Origin: Cryptomeria japonica
Lineage: Eukaryota > Streptophyta > Pinopsida > Cupressales > Cupressaceae
Assembly (NCBI RefSeq): GCF_030272615.1
Contig: NC_081406.1
Span: forward strand, 116,839,347 to 116,903,346
Reading direction: 5' to 3'
DNA: 64,000 nt
In this document: positions 1 to 10,837 of the stretch, in pieces
Layout of the letters: the number at the start of each line of letters is the position of its first letter
How positions within the stretch are numbered: position 1 is the stretch's first letter
The notes under the pieces: generated by a model
Database searches by the model: none
Told to the model about the DNA's origin: nothing
Seen by the model: only the letters and a program-made list of their open reading frames with translations
Made by a program: the position numbers and the translations under genes

Positions 1-606
1 AACTACGACTCATTAGTTGGTTATGCTTGAAATCAAATGGAGGGACCTGACTCAGTTAATGGTAGTATATTCCTTAATGAATGAACCACATCTTATTAAC
101 CATACTTTTAACTATAAAGGATGATAACAATTGTGGGTGGTTACCTTAAACCCAAATGAATGAACTTTGTTATATTAGTCACATTGTACATTAGTGGGTG
201 GACTCTTAAGTTAATTATATTTTAAAGTGCATTGAGTAAATAACCTCGTCTTGGCCTCCTATCCATTCAAAATAAATGAACGCTTCCTAAAATTCTATGT
301 TGTAAATTTATCGAACATAATATATATCCATGTCTTAAGTATTAACATGTAATTAAGATATCCAGCTTAATTGGATCGATTGTCGCGAGTTGAGTTAGGT
401 GTAAGGATATGTAATCGCGTTGGGAAACTCCTTAGGTTTGTTTAGTCTTTCGTTGTGTTATCTAAGTTTTCAGATAACTCCAAATTATCTTAATGTTGTA
501 ACTTATTATTAACACTCGTAAGCATTATTATTATAAAAAAAAAATATTTACACTCTATTTGAGTGTTTTTAACTTAAACCCTTTGGGGTTTCCTGGCGGG
601 GTATTA
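1..606. mobile_element. 3' part of an LTR-like repeat (left edge cut)
   Basis: No coding frame is visible. The stretch ends in CTGGCGGGGTATTACA at 606, preceded by a poly-A run and TTTGGGGTTT. The insertion ending at 58130 closes the same way: a poly-A run, a GGGTTTTCC-like stretch, then CTGGTGGGGCATTACA. The shared layout suggests two copies of one LTR family, of which only the 3' portion lies in this window. Orientation is taken from the CA-type terminus. No primer-binding site follows base 606, so this may be a solo or truncated LTR. The match is by eye. Confidence 0.4.
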
Positions 607-840
607 CAGTTGGACTCGATATCCGATATTGTGACCCAAATTTACAAAAAAATCCATTAAAAGGTAGGATTTTTATTGTTTTTCATCATTTTCATTCAAA
701 TTTTTGCATTTTTTTAAATGTTTATTTGTTTTTCATTCAAAATATATTTTTTTCATGAAAACTAGGTTTTTAAAAATCAAATACAAAATTGTTCAAATTT
801 GTTAACTAAATTCAACTGTTTACATTCAATTAGGTTAAAA

Positions 841-2722
841 ATGGGGGATAACAGTGAAAACATTGACCAACCACAACTGCAACAACCAAACCCTCTTGCA
901 CAAAACCCTCCTTTGCCAACCCCCCTCAATCAAGGATTTAATTGCACAAAATTTGAACCAATTGAGGAGTATTGTAGATGTGTATCGTACGATACGTCGT
1001 CTGAACCCAATGTTTGATCCCCTCATGTTGATCATAAAGAGTATATAAATCATCACTAAGGAGCACAATGTCACTCTTTTGTGGTGAGATTCTATGAGGG
1101 AACAATATGCAGATGGCTTGTCCTATAAGGAGATCAAGGATCTCAAGATATCCAAAGCCACTATCGTTGCATTGTTTGTGAATCCCTGCACTGGTCAACC
1201 CACAGACCCCCCAAAAATAAAAATTTCTATTAATGGTTCACAAATGATGGTATTGTGAAAAACTTTTGGGATCATTGCTAGATGGTTTTCTATAAACCAC
1301 CCAACAACAATCTTGATGTCCCCTTCTACTTCATCAAAAAATTGTATGTTGAGTTTGTTTTAGGAAAACATGTGAACTACTTTGACATCCAGCCTTTCGA
1401 GGGTGTGGGTTTAGGTATGCCCCAAAATAGACCTAGGGCAGTCATAGTAGTCTAGGGCCCATATGTCCCCCCTCCTCCTATTGATCCCCCACCTCCAGTG
1501 CAACATCCAAATATCATCTATGAGGCGACGTCACAGAATATATCGACTATTCACTCTTTGAGTAGCCTTTTGGTTTCTCAGGCTGGAGCAATAGCTCAGC
1601 CTACTTTTGATGGTAGTAGTGCATCTGATAGCATTGACACGTCCTCCTCAGCTCCACACATTTGTGTGCCCCATAGTTGTGTCATGTGTGGGCATGTATG
1701 CTTGGGTCCAATTGGACAACCTGTTGATCATCCTGCACACATTACAAATTATGAGGTGCATGAGATGCATGATGCACCAGATGTTATGACAGAGACTGGA
1801 GGATACCGTGGAGAGTCCTCGCATGCTATAGGTGAGGAGGAACCTTCATGATACATTGCTGATGTAGTGGTAAGATTTGTATTTTCATAGTTCGTTCTAT
1901 ATTTAAATGAATATTTATAATCTAGATAGTATTAAGTATGAATTTTTATTTATATGGTCTATTTAACAGTTGATGATAGAGGAGGAGTTGACATAGATCC
2001 AAGAGGGCACCTTGACGACCATTTCATTTGGCCTTGATAGCTTTACGGTACATATATTATTGCACCTATTCATTTGTATTTTATTTTACATACATGCTCA
2101 TCATTTATATTGGTATTAATTACATTATGTAGTAACTTGCATGTATATCTTATTTTACTCTTGTAGGGCACATGTAGCACGAGTGTGGGGCTGTGTGATT
2201 CAGAATCTGGTAGTGTAGTTGGAGACAAGGGAAAGGTAATTGAATGCAAATATGATTGAATGAATAGTTTAAATAACTTATAATTATTATACACGTCTAG
2301 ACATAGATCGATAGTTTCATATACTTGTTGTGTATATGTAAAAAAAATTATTGGCTTCACATCCTTGTTGACTACACCCACATGTGTGTTTATTTTATTT
2401 TGTGTTTAGTAGATATAATTCATTATTTTCAGTGACAATTATATGCTAACTTGTATCAATGTCATGTTTGTGAACATATGTAGGTTGTGTATGAAAATAT
2501 TGAAAACATACGTCCTCTACCGAAGACATACATCAAGAGTCCTCCAAAGCCAAAGAGAAAATGTGGAGATGAGGTAAACAAGAATAGTTCAATTATAGTT
2601 CATTTTTATGTTAACTTTTCGAATGTGAGTTATATAATATAACTAATCTTAATCGTGGTTTGTTTTTTCTTGTGTAGGATCCTTCAGAGCTGAGCAGTGC
2701 GGTGAAGAGGATACAATTTTGA
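841..2722 (+). pseudogene. Spliced accessory-type gene of unknown function, decayed
   Basis: Five exons can be read: 841-1869, 1970-2047, 2167-2235, 2484-2573 and 2678-2722, ending in TGA. All four introns begin GT and end AG, and all downstream exons are phase 0 (78, 69, 90 and 45 nt). The product would start with a Gln/Pro-rich tail. A helical stretch near 960-1050 is followed by a possible helix-turn-helix segment (GLSYKEIKDLKISKATI, about 1118-1168) and then a segment containing VPFYFIKKLYVEFVLGKHV (about 1321-1377). A Ser/Thr-rich region and a basic Pro/Lys tail end it. Exon 1 has at least two frameshifts and several stops, and exon 2 has an in-frame TAG. I do not recognise the family. 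Its convergence with the transposase-like gene suggests an accessory transposon protein; this is inference. Confidence 0.45.
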
Positions 2723-3047
2723 TGATCCATCAGTAACTTAGGATGTTATAGATATTTTTGGGATGCTTACATGTCTAGTTGGCATGTATATTTTGTATAT
2801 GGACATACATTCACATCTATAGACATACATTTTGTTTGAGTTGGTGTTTATGCCATATTTGTGTATGGACATACACTTGTAATCATTTGACATTTTCATG
2901 TATACAAAAGTTGATATTTGATCATATAAATTGTTGCTCATGTGTGGATGGTGTTATCATGGAAAAATTTAATCTTCAATCCAATAATTAACAATGGTTA
3001 ATAATGGTTATTTAATGAAAAATGCAATTCATTTCATTTCATCGTAA

Positions 3048-3196
3048 GTGTTGTTTGTATAATGAACAATACAATCATTTAATGAAGAATACAATACAAA
3101 TCATTTAATGAACAATACAAATCATTTAATGAGAAATACAATATAATTCATTTAATGAATAATACAATACAGTTCATTTAATGAACAATACAAATC
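3048..3196. repeat. Short AT-rich tandem repeat (about 30 bp)
   Basis: Variants of CATTTAATGAACAATACAA recur five to six times with small indels. It sits directly before the 360-bp array and seems to merge into its first unit. No coding content. Confidence 0.6.
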
Positions 3197-4592
3197 ATTA
3201 TTATCCTATGCATGCTCCTATTTTGCCCCCCCCACTCGGTCGAATGCTCGGGGTCATACCCTACCAGCGTCGTCTCTTGAGCACCCTAAGTGCTAAAAAT
3301 TGTAAGACTTTGATGGGCTCTAACTTAGAATCTGTGGCACCTACAAATGATCTATTTGAACCTACGAGGCCATGAGAGGGTTCCCTACAAAATCCTATCT
3401 CAGTTTTTCAATTTTCCCTGCGGTTTTATTAGGGCAACATTTTTTCATTTGGCAAAAAAATCGCCAGTCTCATTCAATCGAATGTTGTCACGTGGCCAAT
3501 TTCTCATTCTTCTCATCGTGATCATGAACCATCAGTTCTGACATGTCCTGTTAGGCATTATTACCCTATGCATGCTCCTGTTGCCCCCCCAACTCAGTTG
3601 AACACTCGGGGTCATAACCTACCGACGTTGTCCCTTGAGCACCCTAAGTGCTAAAAATTGTCAAACTTTGACGAGCCCTAACTCGGAATTCATGGCACTT
3701 GCGAACAATTTGTTTGAACCTATGGGACCACAAGAGGGGTCCCTACAAAATCCTATCTCAGTTTTTCAAGTTTCCCTATGGTTTTATTATGGCAACATTT
3801 TTTGAGTTGGTGAAAAAATCGTCAGTCTCATTCAATCGAATGTTGTCGCATGGCCAATTTCTCATTATGCTCATCGTGATCACGAACCATCGGTTCCGAC
3901 ATGTCTAGTTAGGCATTATTACCCTATTCATTCTCTTGTTCCCCCCCCCACTTGGTTGAACACTCGGGGTCATACCCTACCGGCGTTGTCCCTTGAGCAC
4001 CCTAAGTGCTAAAAATTGTCAAACTTTGACAGGCCCTAACTTAGAATCCATGGCACTTGCGAATGATCCATTTGAACCTATAGGGCCATGAGAGGGGTCC
4101 CTACAAAAGCCTATCTTGGTTTTTCAAATTTCCCTACGGTTTTATTAGGGAAACATTTTTTCAGTTGGCAAAAAAGTCATTAGTCTCATTCAATCGAATG
4201 TTGTCGCATGGCCAATTTCTCATTCTTCTCATCGTGATCACAAACTGTCAGTTCTGACACGTCTAGTTAGGCATTATTACCCTATGCATTCTCCTATCCC
4301 CCTCCCCACCCCTCAGTCAAACACTTGGGGTCATACCCTACCAGCATCATCCCTTGAACACCCTAATCATACCCTACCGGCGTCATCCCTTGAACACCCT
4401 AAGTGCTAAAAATTGTCAAAATTTGATGGGCCCTAACCTAGAATCTGTGGCACCTGTGAACGATCTGTTTGAACCTACGGGGCCACAAGAGGGGTCCCTA
4501 TAAAAGCCTATCTCTATTTTTCAATTTTCCCTACGATTTTATTAGGGCAACATTTTTTCAGTTGGCAAAAAAATTGTCAGTCTTATTCAATG
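3197..4592. repeat. Four-copy tandem repeat, unit about 360 bp
   Basis: Units begin at 3197, 3557, 3915 and 4273 with ATTATTAYCCTAT, giving periods of 360, 358 and 358 bp. The last unit is cut near 4592. Each unit carries a C-rich run, a GGGGTCATACCCTACC segment, GCACCCTAAGTGCTAAAAA, GAGGGGTCCCTA and a TTCAATCGAATGTTGTC block. Unit 4 has an internal duplication of about 46 bp (CATACCCTACC...GAACACCCTAA). The short open frames inside recur unit to unit and look like by-products. The array lies between the two convergent genes. Confidence 0.85.
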
Positions 4593-5899
4593 AAAAAATA
4601 TAGATAAATAAGCATTACACTGTAGACACATAATGATCATAAATATTTCCATGTATTGTATACACATAATTACCATTACACTTGCATGTGACATCCATGA
4701 AGGGATATGCAAACATCATTTTTCATCATTATCAATACAACTACACCAATGTACTCATGTACAGATACATTGTATATCATGAATATAACTAAACCAGTTT
4801 GCTCATGGACATCGTATATCATCATAACAAAGTTACATCAATTCACATCCATATACAAATACAACATCCCACTTCATCTGCATTAGACATCCTCATGTCC
4901 TAAGAGAAAAGCTTACGTGCAACAATGCCTGCATATAAATGAAGACCAAAATAAGCAACCTTTTTATGCAGAATGAATGTGCTACAAGAAATAAATTATA
5001 ACACTTAATACAAATTATTTTGTCAAATTATAAATAGATCATTTGAAACATTTTTAAGACGTACAAGATTGTATAATTACAAAACTTACCAGTTTATCTG
5101 CAAAGTCTACAAGCATAACTTTGAAGAAAGACACATGTTGATTAAAGCCCTTCTCACTGCATTTATCTACATGGTTGAAGATGATGGTAGATATTGTCAT
5201 TTCTAAATGTTAATACATTCACTTGACATAGTGTGTGAAAGTTTACAAAATTTAATCACATTGACAAAGTGAGGGACTTAGTGTTTATGCACAAAATTTA
5301 ATCTCATTAATGCACAAAGGAATATGTACCATCGCCAAGAGTAAACTAGTCAATGACGAATGATCTAGCATGAACCTGTATTTTTAACAATTGTTAGTCT
5401 ACACATAAAATGTATGCATGAACATAAAGGCTTTATGATAATCACTTCAACTGAAATGCATGATAATAAATGAAAAGGTGAGATTATATACCATAAAAAT
5501 ACGTCCGTTTGAATTATATCAAGACAACCCACTATGTTGATGCAAAAATCATAATGCGATAGTGTTGTATATCATTAAAAAGAACTCCATGAGCATAAAG
5601 GTTTTGCGATAATTATATCATAAAAAATTGTCAAATAGTGTTGTCTAATAACAAAAATTATAAAGCTCATCAAATGCATGATAATAAGCTGTGTTGCAAA
5701 AATACGTCCCTTTAAATTATATCGAGTGTACCCACTATGTGCATGCAAAAACGGTGTTGCCAAAAAAAAGGTTCATCAATAGACCTGCATTTTGAACATA
5801 TCCTTAATATACATGTAGCAAACTTGAACATTAAGGTTTTATGATCATTGTTTGAAATGAAATGCATGATAAAAAAAATAAGGCACCATTAAAGACCTA
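4593..5899. other. AT-rich spacer with diffuse repeats and possible minus-strand 3' exons
   Basis: Three degenerate copies of a segment around CATAAAGGYTTT(A/G)YGATAATY...GCATGATAATAA and AATACGTCC...CCCACTATGTG occur near 5410-5530, 5590-5760 and 5815-5880. On the minus strand, 5090-5163 is open and followed by a GTAAGT donor. Likewise 4910-4981 follows a TTTCTTGTAG acceptor and ends in TAG. These could be terminal exons of the minus-strand transposase-like gene, but their phases do not join cleanly. Confidence 0.35.
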
Positions 5900-8868
5900 C
5901 TACTCAAGTATGTCTGAAGGGTCATCTCTTTGCTTAAGAGTATCCAGTATTGCTTCATGATCAATAGTAGTCACTATCCATAGGTCTTTGGTCTTCAGTT
6001 TTGCTTGATGCTTCAATAAATTGACATTTGTAGCTATAATAAGGTGTGAATACATGAGAATGGTTTTGTGTCTCTCATAGTCTTCAAATGCAGGTATGCC
6101 ATTCTTTCTGATCATGTATGTTCGCAACCAAGTTCCCACAACAACAACTAAACCTATAGGATATGTGAACTCATCATCATCTGTCACTGGTTGTGTTAAC
6201 TTTTATTTTCCCTATACACATCATGCCAACCAATATTCTGACCTCTCTCCATTCCCTTACAGTGCAACAACTGCAAAAACATGTCTTGGTTGTACAAGAT
6301 CTGATAGACGTCATACTCAAGTGAACTTTCCATGTCATCATTTGACAAGGATATTGTTTGAGATAAAGGAGTTAGATATTGGGGAACCCACGTATCAACC
6401 CACTCACTTGACTCACACTAATCCCAATCACACCGAACACAACTCTGACAAAAACAAGCCAATGCTCGTGTCCAAATGGTCCATGTACTTGCATCTAAGC
6501 TGAGAAATGAATGCATCTTTGAAGAATCTTTAATTGTTTGACAATCCAATCTATATCCCACTATTCCCTCCTCAACCAACCAAAAGAATCTGGTCACTGC
6601 TGAATCAAGAGTACCTCCATGTGACAATGTTGAACTACACCAATCAACAATAGAATGTGCATCAGAGAAATTTGCACTTGAAAGCCTCAATTGCTCCTTA
6701 ACTAGAGCTCTCTTCAAACATGCACCTGCTCCATCATGTTCCCCCTTCACATTCACTGCCTCAAAAAAAACACCAAATATGAGGTATACACCTCTTTACA
6801 TGCATTCTACTCAACCAATAAAACATACAGGCATTCTTGAATTGACCCTTACAATTATCTGACCATATGATATGTTGATCAATTGCAATATCTTTTTCAT
6901 GCAAGAACTCAAAAAATATCTTGAAACAATATTGCACATACTTGGAGTGTGATCTATCATCACTCATATAAAAATGATACTCCCTAATTATCTTCCTGTC
7001 CTCTTTTGTACTATCAGGAGCATGTCTATATTTAATGTGAACAAAAATAGCAATCTGGATTGAATTTTAGTACTGAGACTATACCTCATTCTGTGGTTGC
7101 AATGTATAGTTCTCTACAAAATCAACCACCAATACAATAGTGCCAATCGAGAAAGAGTTCTTACACATCCTGAACTGTTGATCCAACCACTAAGACCTAT
7201 GGGTGTGCCTTGCATACTTGTAGAAAAGATTTTCCTTAAAATCCAAAATAGAATCAACAACACTCACTTCTCTTGAGACTAATTCGCATCTAGAACCTTC
7301 ACCTCCACTCTTCAAAGTATATTTCACTGTCTCATATCTTTTTTTCTCAACATAATTATTTCCAAACTCATGTTCGCTGCCCTCATAAAAACATGAAACA
7401 AACTTTGACAACTCACCATATTGTGAGACTCATTGAAACAATCATTTCTATAGAAATAGAAGCCATCATCTCTAGGGCATTAAAAAAGATCTTGCAAGTC
7501 TCTTGATGATCTCAGAAATATCATTGCACCACACTCCCACAACATCTCATTAGTATGCATCGTAGAACGAATATGGCATAAAAGTTCATGGTACATTGAA
7601 AACTCCACATGGTACTTGCAACAACAAGTATTACGAATCTTAAGAGGTACACAACAAAATGGCTTCAAAGATTCAAAGGCCCTTTATGATATTTGCAAAG
7701 TTGGATGTACTTCACAAAAAAAATTGTACAACATTGTTTGGCTTGATTCCAAGAAATGTTTGGGATGCGGTGTGCGGTCTCGGTTGTTGATTCTTAATTT
7801 CAAAACATCCTTTACATTGGGTGATACTCTAGAATTAGAGTGCCAAAATTGTTGAATCTCCTCCTTCATATTGTCAGTCAACTTTCTATCAATACGTGGA
7901 AGCCTCCCACCAAAAGCCCATGTATCATGTTGAAGTGGATCGTCAAGTCTTTGTCTTCGTGCAAGTGCTCTATCCAAAGTTTTACGATTTATGTTCAAAT
8001 CAACACAAGTTTGTCTCATTTGACAAGCCTTCCTCAATTGATGGCTTTCTAAGGAGGTTGTAATCACTCTTCGAGCGACTCTCTTATCTCTTTCCTTGGT
8101 AGTCTTTCCAATAGAATTGAGAGCATCAAATAGATTTTTGGAAATAATAGAATTTCTGTCCATCTTCTTGTTCAGACAAATCTTCAATTTGTTTAGCAAT
8201 GGTCTCATCTTTATCATCTTTAGCAATTGAACAAAAATTTGGCATTGCTTGGTCAATGTCTTATTGCTAGAATTTTGGTCGAAAAGTTGTGTAGCCCACA
8301 ATCAAATGGTTTTTGTTGACCTCTTGCCTTCAAGATTCACAATAATGTTCTTATCAATTTCAAGTAACCATTTTGGGGTTCTTGAAGGTCTTGGATTTGG
8401 AATTTGTCTTTCATCCATGAGAGGGTCTTCATTTTTGAAGTAATTAGGTGTTACACATTGTTCACTTGGCTGAGCAATTCCACCTTCAATGTCAAATTTT
8501 TCCACATTTTCACCTCCAATGTCAAAATTTTCCACATTTTTACCTCCTATGTCAAAATTTTCTACATTCTCACCTCCAATGTCAAAAAATTTCATATTTA
8601 CACTAAAATTATGGACACCTTCAGTGTCAACTCCCAAATTTTCACTTTTCATTCTCACGTCATGTTGAGCATTTTCATTATCACTTTCAATAACTTGTTC
8701 AACATTTTTAAATTCAATTTCCTCTTCACTTGAAGTAACATTATAAATATTTAACATACCTTGTCTTCTCCTCCTATGACCTTCTCTATCTCTTTTTCTA
8801 TACACTTCAATTTGGTCATTTGAAAGTTTTCTTTTGTGTTTAGACTTCCGATGACTACTACTCCCCAT
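5900..8868 (-). pseudogene. DDE-type transposase-like gene, decayed
   Basis: Read on the minus strand, it starts at ATG 8868 with a basic Ser/Lys/Arg stretch and an Asn/Glu-rich region. That region carries FDIGGENVEN-type repeats (8520-8600). A DNA-binding-like domain with many Arg/Lys and NRKTLDRALARR (about 7940-7975) follows. Next is a Cys/His segment (CCCKYHVEF...HELLCHI, about 7560-7620). The core includes SDDRSHSKYVQYCF, IWSDNCKGQFKN (about 6830-6870) and VNVKGEHDGAGACLKRAL (about 6700-6755). I have seen this Asp-Asn-Cys plus Gly-Glu-His-Asp-Gly-Ala motif set in uncharacterised plant and animal proteins; a transposase role is inferred. Frameshifts (one in an A-run at about 6752-6759) and stops break it into six pieces. 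The piece at 5900-6187 may be the C-terminus or a separate product. Confidence 0.5.
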
Positions 8869-9052
8869 TTACCTCCACAAAGATGCTCCTAAATGATTGA
8901 CAATGTAAGATTTGACTTTAAGAATCTCTCAAAAGCACAAATTTGTCTCAACCTGTCTAAAAACCAATGATTGTCGACAAAAAATAGAATGTGAAGAATG
9001 TGGACTGTTGAAATCCACAAAATAGCGCACAAGGCTCTATTTTATTTATAAA
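8869..9052. other. Upstream region of the minus-strand gene
   Basis: A short AT-rich stretch between the transposase-like start codon and the edge palindrome. It would hold the promoter and leader of the minus-strand gene. I see no clear TATA box. Confidence 0.3.
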
Positions 9053-9085
9053 AATTGGATATCTGATATAATCAGATATCCAATT
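9053..9085. repeat. Perfect 15-bp palindrome at the candidate transposon edge
   Basis: AATTGGATATCTGAT (9053-9067) and ATCAGATATCCAATT (9071-9085) are exact reverse complements around a 3-base centre. The sequence also matches the left-edge motif near 604-627. Confidence 0.8.
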
Positions 9086-9167
9086 GTAATGTATAAATTT
9101 GTGGTCCCAAAAATTATTTCCATTGCCACCTTTTTTTTTACTGTTTCCACATTAATGGCACTGGTAG

Positions 9168-9202
9168 AAATCAGATATTTGATGAAACCTGATATCTGAT
9201 TT
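9168..9202. repeat. Second GATATCTGAT inverted repeat
   Basis: AAATCAGATAT (9168-9178) and ATATCTGATTT (9192-9202) are perfect reverse complements around a 13-base loop. It uses the same core as the palindrome at 9053-9085. Confidence 0.75.
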
Positions 9203-9217
9203 CAGTACTCATATTTT

Positions 9218-9260
9218 AGAGAGAGAGAGATTAAGGGAGGGGGAGAGAGAGAGATTAGGG

Positions 9261-9339
<79 letters not shown>

Positions 9340-9416
9340 GGGGAAACAGGGAGAGAGAGAAAGATTAGGGGAGATAGAGAGAGATTAGGGGAAATGGGGA
9401 GAGAGAGAAAGATTAG

Positions 9417-9457
<41 letters not shown>

Positions 9458-9478
9458 GGGGAAAGGGAGAGAGAGAGA
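9218..9478. repeat. GA microsatellite with GATTAGGGGA interruptions
   Basis: Long (GA)n runs are punctuated by GATTAGGGGA-type segments at about 9229, 9252, 9336, 9365, 9384, 9412 and 9454. It ends exactly where the copia LTR begins at 9479. Confidence 0.9.
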
Positions 9479-10773
9479 TGTTGGCATTTTGGCACTAAGT
9501 TGTTATTGATGTCAACTAGTGGAGATTAAGATGTGCAATCGGTACATGATACTATACTGGTCAACAGAAGAAGTAGGTTTTTACAAGTATTTGTTTGCCA
9601 GACTGACTGTGTGTTAGTAGGCCATGTCTTGATCGGTGTGATGTCATGTGAAGCTGAGGTGGCAAGTAGGGTGTGGTTGTTGAAGCTTCATCGACAGGGT
9701 TGATGAAACAGATATTCGCCATTAATGAAGGAACCAAAAATCAAGAGATTGCATCAGACTGATTGTGGCTCGAGGAATAAGGAATGATAGAGGACGATCA
9801 GGGGAGTAGTTGGTGCCTGGATCGAAGAAAGAAGATCAGATTAAAAGAATACCTCGAGAAGGAAACATCAGAGGTATTAATAGCATTTTGACAGATGTAG
9901 ATCGATATAATGGATTCTATTTCCCTTGTCTGGAAAACGTGTCTTAAAAGGCATGGAAGTGATGGAGATGAACAGATAGACATCAAGGTGATCAGATCTT
10001 GCAGGATTTGATTAGATTTGGTTTGCCTTGTAGATAGTGAGGAAACCCTAACCGTCAAAAATTTGAATTGCTTTTTGGTGGAAAATCATCTGATAAGAAA
10101 GGTGAGCTATGGACAGAAGAGGGTGATGCTATTGAAAATATTGGAGAGAGGAGAGAAGTTAGTGGGAGCAAGGAGAAAAACTTGAGAAGGGGTTCTAATC
10201 AAGTTACAATGTTAGCAAGCAAGCAAACCGGTGAAAGGACTCTACCGACAGTTTCATAGTTAGGCAGTTGAGCCTAACCTGTAAGGTGTGGCAGAGCAGG
10301 CATCATCCTAGTGTGACACAATATATTGAGAGACTATGTGTGAAAGGGAGAGAAAGATGACAAAGAGTTAACTGATTCAAAAGTTTCAGAATTCATTTGC
10401 AGCAAGAAGCATTAACTATATTCAAATAGTATCACATTATACATTTCCAAGTTGAATCTTGGTGCAGGGGTTCGTGCTCCTTGGGTTGGTGCTCAAAATC
10501 TTTGTAAATCCATGTTTTACCTGTGAGGCTGGATTGGAGCAGTAGTCTCCAGCAGCTCTTCTCACCGAGTTTTTTCCCATATTAGGTTTTCCTCGTACAT
10601 TTGGTGTTGTGAGTTTGTTGTGTGTGAATGATCTCTTTAGTTTTCTCTCTTGCATTGTTGGTATGACCATTTAGTGGTTAAGCATATAATTGGTTGATCT
10701 AAAGATTAGATCAGTAAGACAAAAATTGATACCACTGATTCACCCCCCTCTCAGTGACATTTTGTGTTCAACA
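9479..10773 (+). repeat. 5' LTR of the truncated copia element
   Basis: The boundaries are set by the TG...CA termini (TGTTGG at 9479; AACA at 10773) and by the primer site directly downstream. The length is 1295 bp. No partner LTR is present, so its age cannot be read. The small open frames inside it are not supported as genes. Confidence 0.8.
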
Positions 10774-10775
10774 AT

Positions 10776-10787
10776 TGGTATTAGAGC
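10776..10787 (+). promoter_or_regulatory. Primer-binding site (initiator Met-tRNA type)
   Basis: TGGTATTAGAGC lies three bases after the LTR end. It differs by one base from the usual Ty1-copia TGGTATCAGAGC. Confidence 0.85.
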
Positions 10788-10837
10788 GAGGTTCCTAGTT
10801 ATCTTTAAACTTTGGGTAGATTTGGACTTTGAGCACA

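Larger units (their letters stand above)
604..9090. mobile_element. Candidate two-gene DNA transposon with weak terminal inverted repeats
   Basis: The left edge reads TACAGTTGGACTCGATATC at about 604. The right edge, read on the minus strand from 9090, gives TACAATTGGATATCTGAT. After allowing a 4-5 base insertion at the left, similarity continues into an AT-rich CCAAWTTT stretch. Between the edges lie two convergent spliced genes (841-2722 plus, about 5900-8868 minus), a 360-bp tandem array and AT-rich spacer. This layout fits a cut-and-paste element carrying a transposase and an accessory protein. No target-site duplication was found, and the edge similarity is short, so the borders are tentative. 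Confidence 0.35.

Noticed and set aside
3197-4592. Centromeric satellite
   Set aside because: Only four units lie within a gene-bearing element; no long array.
9218-9478. Telomere-like repeat (GATTAGGGG)
   Set aside because: The TTAGGG-like pieces are irregular interruptions of a GA microsatellite, not tandem TTTAGGG units.
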